DNA of 64,000 nucleotides from Heloderma charlesbogerti (GCA_026122225.1 JANEZZ010001643.1:124001-188000), one strand, 5' to 3'; positions 35,664 through 46,286 are shown, counted from the stretch's first letter. Program-made: numbers and translations. The notes: generated by a model not told the origin, from the letters alone.

Positions 35664-36035
35664 ATTTATGCACCTATTTCATTCCTGGGTGAAATTCTGG
35701 AGATATACCTGTGACATGGTTAAAACAATATTTGTCCACTAGACAAAGGTGTGATGTTGCAACTATTTGTAAAAGGTTATGATAAAAAAAAACCCTATCT
35801 AGATATAAGCATGAATTATTACTGTGCATTAGCTGTGCAGAGGAGCATGGCCTCCATGTTTCCCTCAGATGTTCTGTGCCAAAGGAGGACCACACAGAAT
35901 CATTTCCTAATTATTCCTCTTGCTAAATCCTATGATAGCTTTCTCAGTTCTCAGTCAATACTTGAACGTCCTTCTGTTATAGAGAACAGTTTCATCAATA
36001 TTTTACTTTTTTAAATAATTAATGTTTTATTGCAG
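35664..36035. other. Unassigned sequence before candidate exon
   Basis: AT-rich sequence ending in a pyrimidine-rich stretch and tattgcag, a plausible 3' splice site. Confidence 0.4.
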
Positions 36036-36098
36036 AACCAGATGGAGACCTACAGCACACTGTTCTCTCCAGAGACTAAAGCAGTGAACAGAAGACAA
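36036..36098 (+). CDS. Candidate host exon, 63 nt, unidentified gene
   Basis: An open 21-codon segment (NQMETYSTLFSPETKAVNRR plus Q) is framed by a good acceptor (ttttattgcag) and a consensus donor (CAA|gtgagt). Length is a multiple of three and both splice phases are 0, as in a cassette exon. It lies outside recognised repeats. I do not recognise the protein. A similar candidate lies 21 kb downstream on the same strand, and the two could belong to one gene. Chance occurrence of such a pattern in 64 kb is not negligible. Confidence 0.35.
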
Positions 36099-36636
36099 GT
36101 GAGTTTAGGAGGCTAATAATTTCCATTTTCCCATCTATCTGCATCACTCTATTTTTTGAATAACCCTGGCACATTGCTGCTTGGAATCTGAAAGTGATGA
36201 GCAGCTTTCTTACCTTCAGCATTCAACAGGCAGGAGGAGAAATCACAAACTATCCAGGTGGAATCATGATGCCTAGAAGCTGTACCACTACTAGCCCATG
36301 CATTATATATCATTGATACCTATAGCCTTAACACATGTGGGATTCATTTGCAAATAGGTGCCCAGGCTACTACCTTAAAAAAACCAACACCACAACTTTG
36401 AATTGTTCCTGGAAATTAACTAGCAACCAGTGGAGTTTCTTTAGCACCAATGTGATATGTCTTATTATGTGGCTATCACTAGCCAGCAGTCAAGAAGCCA
36501 TATTCCAGACCAGTTAAATTTCCCAAACTATCTTCAATAGAGCTTAAGACAATAATGAAGTCAAGACTCAAGAGCATATGCTTTCATGGCATGAATGATA
36601 GTGGCCAGGTTTCTACATTGCAAGAGAAGATACAGT
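36099..36636. other. Unassigned sequence
   Basis: Intron-like AT-rich sequence with no recognisable element before the MITE. Confidence 0.4.
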
Positions 36637-37076
36637 TAGGGATGGGAGAATCTCTCAATTTCAGGTTTCCTCAGTCTCTCATATTTCCAATCATAGGTCC
36701 AGTTCATCCCAAACTATGAGAATTTTTCCCATCTTAAGTTTGCATGACCATCATATGCATTTTTCTACACATTTCTCCTAATACATACATTTTTATGCAC
36801 AATTTTGCCTACACACATTTTTTGCTAATGAGGTCCCTGATATAATGCATTTTAATGCTATTTTCACACACAGGCATTTTTGTGTGCACTTTTCCCTAAT
36901 ATATACATTTATCTATGCATATGTTTTAAGCTGAAGAACTATATTGCAAAATCTGGAGTAGTGTGAATTTCAAAGGATAACTGAGTTATATATATATATG
37001 TATTCTTCAAAAGTGCAGAATTGGGGAAATTTGCATTAAAATGTGAACTGAATGATTTTTTTCTTCCCCATCCCTA
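36637..37076. mobile_element. hAT-type MITE, second subfamily
   Basis: It starts TAGGGATGGGAGAATCTC and ends TTCCCCATCCCTA, a terminal inverted repeat shared with 6447-6928 and 42786-43226. The flanking octamers (gatacagt, catgcatc) do not match, so the TSD is lost or an end is misplaced. A short (TA)n run lies near 36990. Non-coding. Confidence 0.55.
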
Positions 37077-37929
37077 CATGCATCTGGTGTATGAGCTGAA
37101 GCTAATAAAAGGCTCTTTCAACCTCAGACACAGTCTCAATATCCAGGAGCAGTGCAAGATCCCAAAGGATCCCCATGCTGCGAAACTAAGCCTTAAGGGT
37201 CATTTAGCCCCACCCAGAAATGGATTGACTTCAGGATCTAGTAAGCCCTCCAGCATCAACATATCCATCTTATCTGGACTGAGTTTACTTTTATTCACCT
37301 TCATTCAGCTCTTCATCGTCGCCAAACACTTGCCCAGGGAATTAAGTAATAAAGGATTTGTTGCATGTTCTATGTTCTATGTGTACACCTAGGGTAGTTT
37401 AAGTGGACATCTAAGAACAGGAAGTGTCAATAAAGCAAACACACAGTTGCAGAGGTAAATCACCCCCTTCATACTGTTGCAGTGACATGGGCATTCAGCT
37501 CCCCAAAACATTCAAATGCAGGGAGTGGTGCAGTCTTTGTCATACACATAGCCAGAGGTCAGAAGTGGGGACAAGAAGTGAGCCACAAACCCAGTTAATT
37601 CCCCCGCCATGCATTCAGGCCAATGGTGTGAAAAGGACTAATGTCATATGGGTCAAGCTACTCATATAGCACTGCAATAGCCAACCCTAGATAGATGTAT
37701 AAGGCAGGCTTCCCAAATGTGGGGAGGGTTGTAAGCATGTCCTGCCAAGCATGCTTACATATCCCCTTCATACCTTAGCACTACATGAGCAAAGGTCTTT
37801 AGAGGAACTTGCACATCCAGGGACACTGGGGATGGAGCTTCCGTATGTTCTGTGCCCTCTTACATAGTTTCACCCTCTTGTATGCAGACCAATGCCTATA
37901 CATAGGGCTCGTGTCTTTCTGGAATGCCT
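37077..37929. other. No recognisable gene
   Basis: Unassigned DNA. The 123-codon open frame that overlaps the MITE end here shows no family features. Confidence 0.45.
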
Positions 37930-38058
37930 AAAGGAGCAATCCTATGCATGTTTAGACAGAAACAAGTCCTACAGCTCCCAGCATTCCCCAGGTAACCATG
38001 CTGCCTGGGGAATGCTGGGAGTTGTACGACTTTTTTTTCATGCATAGGATTGTGCCCT
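37930..38058. mobile_element. Hairpin MITE (caatcctatgcatg family)
   Basis: The two arms, gagcaatcctatgcatg...ctcccagcattcccc and its inverse ending catgcataggattgtgccc, form a near-complete hairpin. The better preserved copy is at 48683-48828. Possible direct flanks cctaaa occur on both sides. Confidence 0.75.
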
Positions 38059-38205
38059 AAAACAGCCTTCCCCCAACCGGTTGCCCTCCTGATGTTTTGG
38101 ACTACAACTCCCAGCATTCCTGATCATTGTTCATGCTGGCTGGGGTTGAGGGAAGTGGAAGTCCAAAACATCTAAAGGGCACCAGGTCAGGGAAGGCTGC
38201 CCTAC
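38059..38205. mobile_element. Palindromic MITE (gggagttgtagt family)
   Basis: Arms cttcccccaaccggttgccctcctgatgttttggactacaactcccagc (as a whole longer than a single word) and their inverse pair across atgctggctgggg. It abuts the hairpin MITE to its left. Same family as 5425-5535, 40022-40141 and 45716-45842. Confidence 0.7.
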
Positions 38206-38741
38206 TCTAACAACATACACCCTGTTAAGGAAACAGGGCTCTTTGTCTATACAACAATGAACACATGACATATGTTTTAATGTGCGTAAGGCACTGCCTG
38301 CCATCTTGCACCATATGCATGCTCATTGTATGTGTGGACAATGAACACTGTCGTCTGAATGGGGCTTAAAGTGGTTGCACACACAGGTGTATCATACAGG
38401 GTCACTTTCTCAGATTGGCTGTAGCTTCCAGTCAAGTGGAAGCTACAGCCAGTAGCTGTTTTGCAAACTGAGGAAGAAATGTAAGAAAGGATTTAAGAAA
38501 ACAAGTCTTAATTAAATATAACACCTTTGAGATCACTGAACAGGATCATGTAAATATGCCCTAGTGACATGAAAAAAGCCTACTGATTCAACAAAAACAC
38601 CTGGGTACAGTGAAATGCTGCCTTTATTTCTGTAATAAATCATTTCATTGAATTTATGTAATATAAAAGTGTTTTATACTAAAGAAAAAGAAGTACGTTT
38701 GATGACATGCAGAATTGTTAGACCCAGTAGAGCCTAGGGAC
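38206..38741. other. No recognisable gene
   Basis: Unassigned. A small inverted repeat, gctgtagcttccagtc / ggaagctacagcc, is at about 38418-38450. Confidence 0.45.
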
Positions 38742-38921
38742 TCTGATTTTGGTGAAGCTGTGAATCCATTCTGGGTTTCGGTCAGAACCAGCCAGAACTC
38801 TACAGGAGCTATCCAAAGTGCTGAACCTTTTTGGGTGTTCAGCACCTTGGATAGCTCCTTTAAAGTTATGGCTGATTCTGACTGAAACCCAGGGTGCATT
38901 CACAGACCCACCAAAATCAGA
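38742..38921. repeat. Foldback repeat, about 85-bp arms
   Basis: tctgattttggtg at the left pairs with caccaaaatcaga at the right, and pairing continues imperfectly through ctgggtttcggtcagaa / ctgactgaaaccc and gagctatccaa.gtgctgaac / gttcagcaccttggatagctc to a short loop near 38826-38842. It is probably a MITE of unknown superfamily, and no TSD was identified. Confidence 0.65.
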
Positions 38922-40021
38922 GCCACCAGCCTCCACTGCTTAGAACCCATTGTTAGAACCCTTCTAAGACTTATTTCAGTACAACCAAATTATGAGGAAA
39001 AGGAGATGTAATTTAGATTATGACAACAGCACTCATTTCTTTGTTACTAAACAAGCTCCCTAATGCATTCAAAGAAAGTGCGAGGGGGCAGCAGGTATGC
39101 ACCCATTGGTCACACTTTTCCCATGTTGTGGGTACAGGTGTATTCATGCAGGGCTCCCCCACAGGAGCAAGACTCTGGCCATTCACATCTCTATACGCCT
39201 AGACCCCCCTATAACACTGTTGCCAAACATGTGACTACCAGGGGGCATGGCTTGTGGGTGCAAATCTGCTCCTCCCCGAACACATAAGGGCATTGATGCA
39301 AACTGCTCTATTCTGTAGAGTGTTTCACCTGCAAAAGGCAAAAAGGACATTTTCTAGTTTCTTCTTCTAGGTCAAGTTATTAGGAGGTTACTGAAAGCAT
39401 ATATTACCTTCAATAAATCGCTTCATTAAAGCTATCAGCCTTGCTGCAGACATGATCTTCCTTAACTTGTGCCTTCCGCATCTTCCAACTGAACTTCATC
39501 AAATTTTAAAGTCGCAAACAGGAGGACAACAGAAACTGACACCGGGTTAACCCGACAGGTTTGTGTAAAGCCTTGCTGAGTAATTTATTTCCCCTTTTAT
39601 AGCATGGGATCAAATCCAGATTTACATCCAGAAAATTATCTGACTTCTGAACACTACGAAATAATAAATAGCATCTTGATCTTTCTCTATTCCAAAACAT
39701 TGAGGAGGTACTCAGGTTTGATCAAGATTCCCCTAGCACTTAGAGGAGAGTTTATTAGCACTCAGTAGTTGAAGTCAGTGTTCAATTTAGACTTAATAAT
39801 ACAACCATTTCCCAGCTCGCATGAGAATTCTGCCCTACTCCAGGCAGATCATAGCAATGGGTTTTCAGAGAATGGAAAGAGACTTTTATCCAAATCCCCA
39901 TGCCACTCATATTTATCTGGTGTTTACTATCAGCAAAACATGTCTTCTTACTTAGCAAAGAATGAAGAAAAATCAAACTGCGGTCTTCTGCTGCAGCAAG
40001 TGTGGCTTTAAATCATTGCCA
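38922..40021. other. No recognisable gene
   Basis: Unassigned DNA with no repeat or coding signal recognised. Confidence 0.5.
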
Positions 40022-40141
40022 AGGAACAGAGCCGGGGTGGCCCTCCAGATGTTTTGGTCTACAACTCTCATCAGCCCTTTCCAATATAGCCAATAGTGAG
40101 GAATGATGGGAGTTGGAGGCCAAAACACTGGCTGCCTACTT
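40022..40141. mobile_element. Palindromic MITE (gggagttgtagt family)
   Basis: ggccctccagatgttttgg and tacaactctcatcag face ctgatgggagttggaggcc around ccaatatagccaatag. It lies directly before the L2 copy. Confidence 0.65.
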
Positions 40142-40170
40142 GCTACCAGGCCAGGTTTAAAGTATTAATA

Positions 40171-40508
40171 AGGTAAAGGTAAAGGTGTCCCCAACCAGTC
40201 GTGTCCGACTCTAGGGTGTGGTGCTCATCTCCATTTCTAAGCCGAAGAGCCAGCGCTGTCCGAAGATGCTTCCGTGGTCATGTGGCCGGCATGACTGAAC
40301 ACCAAAGTGCACAGAATGCTGTTACCTTTCCCATTGAAGCGGTACCTATTTATCTACTTGCAATTTCTTGCTTTTGAACTGCTAGGTTGGCAGGAGCTGG
40401 GACTGAAGACGGGAGCTCACTCCGTCACGCAGCACTCGGGTCTCGAACTGCTGTCCTGCTGACCTTCCGGTCTGCAGTTCAGCGTCTTACCCACTAAGCC
40501 ACTGCGGC
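40171..40508 (-). mobile_element. Sauria SINE, BovB-mobilised
   Basis: On the minus strand it begins ccgcagtggcttagtgggtaa (A-box-like, tRNA-related head), then has a B-box-like agcagttcgagaccc. It continues through a central region and ends agagtcggacacgactgg followed by a cctttac repeat tail. The stretch agagtcggacacgactg equals the 3' region of the BovB LINEs in this window, matching the known dependence of Sauria SINEs on BovB. The SINE lies inside L2 coding sequence that continues on both sides, with taata at both borders as a possible TSD. Confidence 0.92.
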
Positions 40509-40584
40509 TAATACTACTGTACAAAACCCTAAACAACTTGGGAGCAGGATACCCGAGAGAGCAGTGCCTTCTTTACCAACCTGC

Positions 40585-41605
40585 CTGGTCACGAGGGATG
40601 GCGCGGGCACCTGTTCAGGTCCACAAATCCATCAGACTGCCGGCACCTGCACCCCCCGAGCTGCACCTGCAGAACCCTCCGCACCCCCTGCTCACCACAT
40701 TTGAGTGCCTCCCGCGCTCGGCGAGCGGCCCGCAACTTACCCAGGCCCATCCGCCTCCTCCGCAATCACGTTTTTTAAAAACATGGTGATTAGCAGTCTG
40801 TGTCCATAGACGTATACGCAAAAAGCACCATGAATCACCCATATACACAAGATTAACAGCGCTCTTTTGTATATAAGTCTGTGGAGACAGACTGCTGATC
40901 ACCATTGTGCTGAAGATTTAATTTTTTAAAAGTTGCTAGAGCACAGCTTGTGGGGGGAATCCTTTCTCCCCCTCCCATTCAAACTCCTGTGAAGGCAGCA
41001 GCTTGACAGGAGGAAAGAGATGATAGGGAAGCCCCTCTTGCTGCCCTCTTCCTGTCAAGCCACTGCCCCCGCGTAGCTGGCCCGGGATGGGAGGGGGAGA
41101 CGGGAGCAATCCTTTCTCTCCCCCTCATCCCAGCTACATAAAGGCAGCAGCTTGATGGGAAGAGGAAGGCAAGAGAGGAGCCCCCCTCGCCTTCCCCCTC
41201 CTGTCAAGCTGCTGTCCCCATGTAGCTGGCCTGGGATGGGAAGAGAGACAGGAGTGATCCTTCCCCCACCCCACCCCCCAGTACAAATATAGTGCCCCTT
41301 TTACGCAACATGGGGCTCTATATTTTCATAGGTTTATTGTTGTGCACTACAGTGGCTGTAGAGTTGGCCCTTTCCAGCCACCATTGTGCACAACAATAAA
41401 TCAATGAAAAAAAAATAGAGCCCCATGTTGCGTAAAAGATGGTGGCTCACTAAGAGGAGCAGGCAGCTGCAGCACACTCCTGGACATCTCACCAAGCTCT
41501 CCAGGGGCTCACGCAGCCTGGCTCACAGGGGAGGGTGGCAGCAGCGGCTGCCTGGCCACCCACCGAGCACGGGCTGCAATGAGGTCATCTATCCCTACTG
41601 GTCAC
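40585..41605. mobile_element. hAT-type element with 8-bp TSD inside an L2
   Basis: The element is 40593-41597 (1005 bp), flanked by exact octamers ctggtcac at 40585-40592 and 41598-41605. Removing the element and one octamer rejoins the L2 reading frame. The left end is GAGGGATGGCG (TA mutated to GA) and the right end is CATCTATCCCTA. Inside are a hairpin around agcagtctgtgtccatag / ctgtggagacagactgct (about 40791-40900), two and a half units of a 150-bp tandem repeat beginning at about 40961, 41111 and 41259, and a second hairpin with catggggctctat / atagagccccatg (about 41300-41440). No transposase is encoded. Confidence 0.9.
40961..41270. repeat. About 150-bp tandem repeat inside the hAT element
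   Basis: Units begin with cctttctcccc-like sequence at about 40961, 41111 and 41259. They share ggcagcagcttga, cttcctgtcaagc and gtagctggcc.gggatggga. It explains the repeated short purine/pyrimidine motifs here. Confidence 0.75.
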
Positions 41606-41945
41606 TGAGTTCATCAGAGGGCATCTCCCTGGCGGTTCCACATGGACCCATGGCCTGACTGGAGTCCGCCAGGAAAAGAGCCTTCAGTGTAGTGGCCCCC
41701 TTCCTGTGGAACTCCCTGCCTTTGGAGGTCAGACAGGTGCCAATGTTGTGTTGCTTTCAGCGCCTCCTGAAGTCACTGTTCTTTCGAGAGGTCTTCCTTG
41801 AGTGACCAGCCACAGTTTATTACGTTCAGAATCTGTTTCTTTTAAAATGTTTTAATTGTTTTAATATGGTGTTTTATTATTTTGTTGTTCACCACTCCAA
41901 AATCTTTGATATGGAGCGGTATATAAATACTGTAAATAAATATAT

Positions 41946-42777
41946 GGCTACAGGTTTCCTGCCTCTGCCTTAGGTTTAACCATCCTTGATAATACTTAGC
42001 ACTGATGTAATCATTTAGCGCATTCAGACTTTGAAGTGCTTTACATATATTGTCTTGGTGAGCCTTACAGCAACCCGTTAAGGTGATATAGCCACTAGTG
42101 CTGCTGGCAAAACTCAAAATTAGGCAGCTCATTAGTCAAATCTGCTATGTTTGTAATGCTCACATGTGTACCAAGCTTGGATGGCTATCCAACAAACTTA
42201 GTTATTCAAATTAAGATTTATTACAAAGGGACAAAACCTCCTAGAAAGCCCATGTGATGCACACTGGTATGGTCACGTGGCCATTCCAGGAAGAGCCTGC
42301 CAGGCTGAAAGGCAGCTACACTGCTACAAGCACAAAAGGATCTTTTCTAAAGCTTTTGATATTTTAGAGAGCCTCCTTTCTTGTTTGCCACAGTGCAGTT
42401 GTCCTCAGAGATAGCATTTCAGCCCGGCAGGTACTTCCTAGAATGGTCATGTGACCACACCAGGGCATGTCACATTGGGTGGTCACATGGGCATTCCAGG
42501 GAAGTGCTACCAGGCTGGAACACTATTGCTGAAGATAGCAGTGCTTGCTAGGAGCCCATGCACATCACATTTCAAGGAAGAGCAGGGGAGGAGGGGAGCA
42601 ATGCAGGGTGGGGTGGCTGGCCAGATGGCAAGGGGGAAATCTGTGCTTCTAGAGTAGTTCGTATATACAAATTGAGAAATCAGAATAGTGAAGAACTTCC
42701 ATCTGAGATTAGACAGAGGAATTTGGAACCTCACAAAACAAATTATGATGTCTGTTGGGGTAAGTTCACCCATCACT
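41946..42777. other. No recognisable gene
   Basis: Unassigned. Two blocks with ggtcacatggcattccagg-like sequence (near 42270 and 42480) repeat imperfectly and suggest an old duplicated element. Confidence 0.45.
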
Positions 42778-43234
42778 AATAATCACAGGGCCAGCGGAGA
42801 AATCCATTCAGTTCACATTTTAATGCAAACTTATTTTTGCATTTTCCAACCTTTATGCAAACCGACACTCACTTATCCTTTGAAATTCTCACTTTTCTGA
42901 ATTTTTCAATGGAGTTCTCCCCGCCCAAAAATGTATACAAAACTGCATATATTGCATTGGAGAAAATAAGGTTCAACAATAATGTTTTGGAAAACTGCTT
43001 GCAAGAATGTGTATGTTAGGCAAAAATACATACAAGACTGCAAGTATTAGGAGAAATGTGCAGAAAAATGCTTATGAATTTTCATGCAAACTTTAAAACT
43101 CAAAAGTTCAGGACAAATTGAACTTAACACTGGAGAAATCTTCAAAGTTTGAGATGAACCAAATTTAACATTGGAAAAAAAAGAAAAACTGAGAGGAACA
43201 GAAATGCACAGATTCATCCATCCCTATATAATCA
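42778..43234. mobile_element. hAT-type MITE, second subfamily, near-perfect TSD
   Basis: The element is 42786-43226 (441 bp). It starts CAGGGCCAGCGGAGAAATCC and ends AGATTCATCCATCCCTA. Flanking octamers aataatca and tataatca agree at 7 of 8 positions. The interior is AT-rich with ttcacattttaatgcaaac, also seen inverted in the 36637-37076 copy. Confidence 0.65.
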
Positions 43235-43773
43235 TATGTACAAATAGCAGACTCATTATCTGCATGGATTCCTATGTAGCCAAAATGGCACTATCCACAC
43301 ACAAGTGGGTCAGAACTAGGGTAACTACCTGGGGGGAGGTGGGGACTTGCCTGGCCTATTCCTAGGGCGGTCACTTACACATTGCCCAAATTCATAACCA
43401 AAACAGAATTTTTGCACATGCTAATTTAAATGTATAGATGTATAACTGAAACAGATATATAATACATCTCACCAAAGTGGGGTAAACTGTAAGAAGGTGA
43501 CCTGTGGGTTGCATCTGATGTTAGTCTATCTTAAGACCCATTCATTTCAATGGATATGGTCGAAGAAGGACTGACATTGGATACAACCCTCTGTGCCAGC
43601 TGTCTAGGTGCTGTTGATGGGCAACTTCAAGGCCCCTGCTGGTTCTCGCTTTTTATGGTTCTTTATCTTTAAACCAGACATGGACTCGACAGCCTTAAAA
43701 TACAGGGCTTTCCTCTGACAGCTCCTCAGAAAGCAGATTATCCTCTGGAAAGGACACATGGACACTCTACCTG
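43235..43773. other. Unassigned plus a gtcctctg-family repeat
   Basis: The part from about 43600 resembles the repeats at 7590-7945 and 29265-29620 in reverse order (gggcaacttcaag, ggttctttat, agactcgac-like). The rest is unassigned. Confidence 0.4.
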
Positions 43774-44260
43774 CTCTTGTGTAGGAATGTCGGAGGAATC
43801 CAGTTGGGAGGTGAAGCTCAGCAAGCTTTCATTGGCTTGCCTTGCCCCCCCCCCCGGATTTTGTTTTTTCTTCTAACAGCTGGCCCAACTTGACCTGCAA
43901 TGAGTTGGGCCAGCTAACCGATTCCCGGCATTTTTTAATTTGCACAAATTATGGCTGCAATTTGCACACATTTGTGTCATTTGTGTAATTTATGCAAATT
44001 TCAGTCATAATTCCTGCAATCACACAAATTATGGCTGAAATTCGCAATATTATACAAATTTGTGCAAATTGCAACTGTAACTTCCAGAAATCGCTATTCA
44101 CACAAATTACGGCTGAGAGAGAAAAAAATCGTAAAAAATCCCTGGAGTTCAGGGAAAACCCATGGCTCAGCTTGCAAATGCAAGCTGAGTCGGGCATGCC
44201 ACAGAACAACAAGCCCCCAAAGGTCCAGATTTCCTAGCAATGGACATCTTTACTCCTGTG
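43774..44260. mobile_element. hAT-type MITE, third subfamily
   Basis: The element is 43782-44252 (471 bp). It starts TAGGAATGTCGGAGGAATCC and ends GACATCTTTA. Octamers ctcttgtg and ctcctgtg agree at 7 of 8 positions. Internal pairs include agctggcccaact / gagttgggccagct and many copies of gcaaatt/tgcacaaatt. A partial relative is at 50281-50479. Confidence 0.7.
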
Positions 44261-44760
44261 TCTTTAACAAAGACTATGCAGAAATCTGCCAGTGAAGCTT
44301 TTCATGGCATGGAAGTAAACAGCAACCCTGCTGAGATGACCAAAGGGCATACAATGAACACAAGTGATGGTGCAGGGAAGCAAGTCTGTAGGGGCAGCTT
44401 CAGGGCCAGCCTTAGAGGTGAGCGAGCTGGGCGGTCGACCCGGGCAGTGAGCTGAGGGGGGAACCATGCTAAATTGAAGAGGGTGCAAAGCCGAGCTGAG
44501 AGGGGCACCAAGATGAAGTGAAGGGGGCACCAAGCTGAGCTCAATGGCTGTGTTTTTGAATGTACTGTCTCCGGTGAGCTAGGGTGGCAAAAAAACAAGT
44601 GTCTGTAACCCTTTTTTTCATGGTTCCACAGGTTGTCTGGATACTAATTACAAACATGCTCTTCCCTCAGTTAGCTTTAAAGTATGTTTCTTTTTGAATT
44701 TCCACTTTGAGGTCATTTGTACTAGGTAAAAATCAGTGGAACATAACTTTACAACAACAC
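44261..44760. other. Unassigned, with short degenerate tandem repeat
   Basis: Three imperfect units of about 28 bp (ggggcaccaagctgagct-like) lie at about 44455-44545. Nothing else was recognised. Confidence 0.5.
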
Positions 44761-45460
44761 AGAATCATAGAATTGGGCTGGAAGGGGCCTATAAGACCAG
44801 CGAGTCCAGCCCCTGCTCAGTGCCGGAATCTTAGTCAAAGCATCCCTGACAGATGGCTGTCCAGCTTCATCTTGAATGCCTCCAGTGTGGGAGAGCCCAC
44901 CACCTCCCTAGGTAATGGGTTCCATTGTCATATTGCTCTAACAGTCAGGAAGTTTCTCGTGATGTTCAGCCGGAATCTGGCTTCCTCTAACTTGAGCCCA
45001 TTCTTCCATGTCCTGCACTCTGGGATGATCAAGAAGAGATCCTGGCCTTCTTCTCTGTGACAACCTTTCAAGTACTTGAACTGTGGTATCATATCTCCCC
45101 TCAGTCTTCTCTGATAAAGACTAAATGTGCCCAGTTCTTTCAGTCTCTCCTTGTCCTTGTAGGGCTTTGTTTCCAGTCCCCTGATCATCTTTGTTGCCCT
45201 CCTCTGAACCCTCTCCAGTTTGTCTGCATCCTTCTTCAAGTGTGATGCTCAGAATTGGACACAGTACTCCAGATGAGGCCTAACCAGTGCGGAGTAGAGG
45301 GGAACTAGTACTTCCCAGGATTTGGAAGCTATACTTCTATTAATGCAGCCCAAAATAGCATTTGTCTTTTTTGCAGCCACATCACATTGTTGGCTCATAT
45401 TCAGCTTGTGATCGACAACAATTCCAAGATCCTTCTCGCTTGTAGTATTGTTGTGCACTT
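44761..45460 (-). mobile_element. CR1 LINE 3' end
   Basis: It begins at the 3' terminus with agaatcatagaatt (reverse of the CR1 octamer) and reads back through WNPLP-type, [49 protein letters not shown] and [14 protein letters not shown]. Frame breaks occur near 45240. It is truncated 5' of the DLGVVVD box and inactive. Confidence 0.9.
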
Positions 45461-45715
45461 AGCATTTCAAATACAGTCCGTGCATGCAATAATGCTTTGC
45501 ACACATTTGCATGGGTCCTTCTAGGGGGCAGCTGCAGGGCACCCAATATCACACATGCACCAGGCCCCATAAACCCTCTGGGTGGCCCTGCAAAGCTAAC
45601 CAATGGGGGGCACCAAAGGTACTCTTTGCCCAGGGCACTATTTATCGCAGGGCCAGCCCTGGGCTGCATCCCCCATCCCTGCCCCACACACATTCACTAC
45701 ACCATTCTTCCCTGA
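45461..45715. other. Unassigned repeat-like sequence
   Basis: Contains cagggccagccctgggctgca and cagggcaccaat-type words that look repetitive, but no family could be fixed. Confidence 0.4.
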
Positions 45716-45842
45716 CCTAGCGCTCTCTAGATGTGTTGGACTGAAGCTCCCATCATCCCTCAGCCATCACAGCTGGCTACAGGGGTGATGGGAGTTGTAG
45801 TCCAACACATTTGGAGGGAACCATGTTTGGGAAGGCTGTGCT
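45716..45842. mobile_element. Palindromic MITE (gggagttgtagt family)
   Basis: Arms with gatgtgttggactgaagctcccatcat-like sequence and atgatgggagttgtagtccaacacat-like sequence (quoted in part) pair around cacagctggctacag. It is the best-preserved copy of the family in this window. Confidence 0.75.
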
Positions 45843-46151
45843 CTACTGTCTGCAATGGACATACAAAATGTAGTATGGTCCTTGATTGTGCATACAGAGC
45901 TCACTCCTTCCCACCAGGCGCAGTCACTGTACATCAGCTGAAAAGAGCTATCAGCAGCTGCTAATTGCTGCAGATAAAACTGTTGCTAAAGATATAGCTG
46001 GTTCAAAAGTAAGCAACCTTAATCAGAAGGCATTATTCTGGGTTTTGGTATAAACTAGGCTAAAAAGAAGGGGAGAAATGCATTCACCCTAGCAGCTTTC
46101 CACTGTTTAGGTCCCAAGACATGGTCTGAAGGCACATGAGGCAGCCACCTT

Positions 46152-46285
46152 GCTGAAGCTAAGCAGGCCTGGGTCTGGTCAGTGCTTGGAGGGGAGACCA
46201 CGGCCTGGGAACCACATGTAGCCACCTTGAGTTCCACAATGGAAAAAAGGTGAGATATAAATGTAATAAATAAAAATAAATACAA
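46152..46285 (+). mobile_element. 5S rRNA-derived SINE
   Basis: The segment tgaagctaagcaggcctggg, then ctggtcagtgcttgga and ggggagacca..cctgggaa, follows the internal promoter and 3' half of 5S rRNA (aagctaagcagg, ggttagtacttgg, gggagaccgcctgggaa). After that comes a LINE-type tail (ccaccttgagttcc...gagatataaatgtaataaataaa). The 5S 5' half is missing and the promoter is mutated, so it is a SINE remnant and not a 5S gene. Confidence 0.8.
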
Positions 46286-46286
46286 T

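Larger units (their letters stand above)
40147..41945 (+). mobile_element. L2-type LINE 3' end, interrupted by two insertions
   Basis: L2 coding sequence reads ARFKVLI up to 40170, resumes at 40509 (LLLYKTLNNLGAGYPREQ to LYQPAWS), and resumes again at 41606 (EFIRGHLPGGS, then ARKRAFSVVAPFLWNSLPLEV and RLLKSLFFREVFLE). It ends in a TTTTAATTGTTTTAATATGG-like 3' tail with gtaaataaata. The gaps are exactly filled by a Sauria SINE and a hAT-type element, so the L2 is the oldest layer. It is 5'-truncated and inactive. Confidence 0.85.

Noticed and set aside
36629..37084. 8-bp TSD for the MITE at 36637-37076
   Set aside because: The flanking octamers gatacagt and catgcatc do not match.
46152..46285. 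Functional 5S rRNA gene
   Set aside because: The 5' half is missing, the promoter is mutated, and a LINE-type tail is fused.
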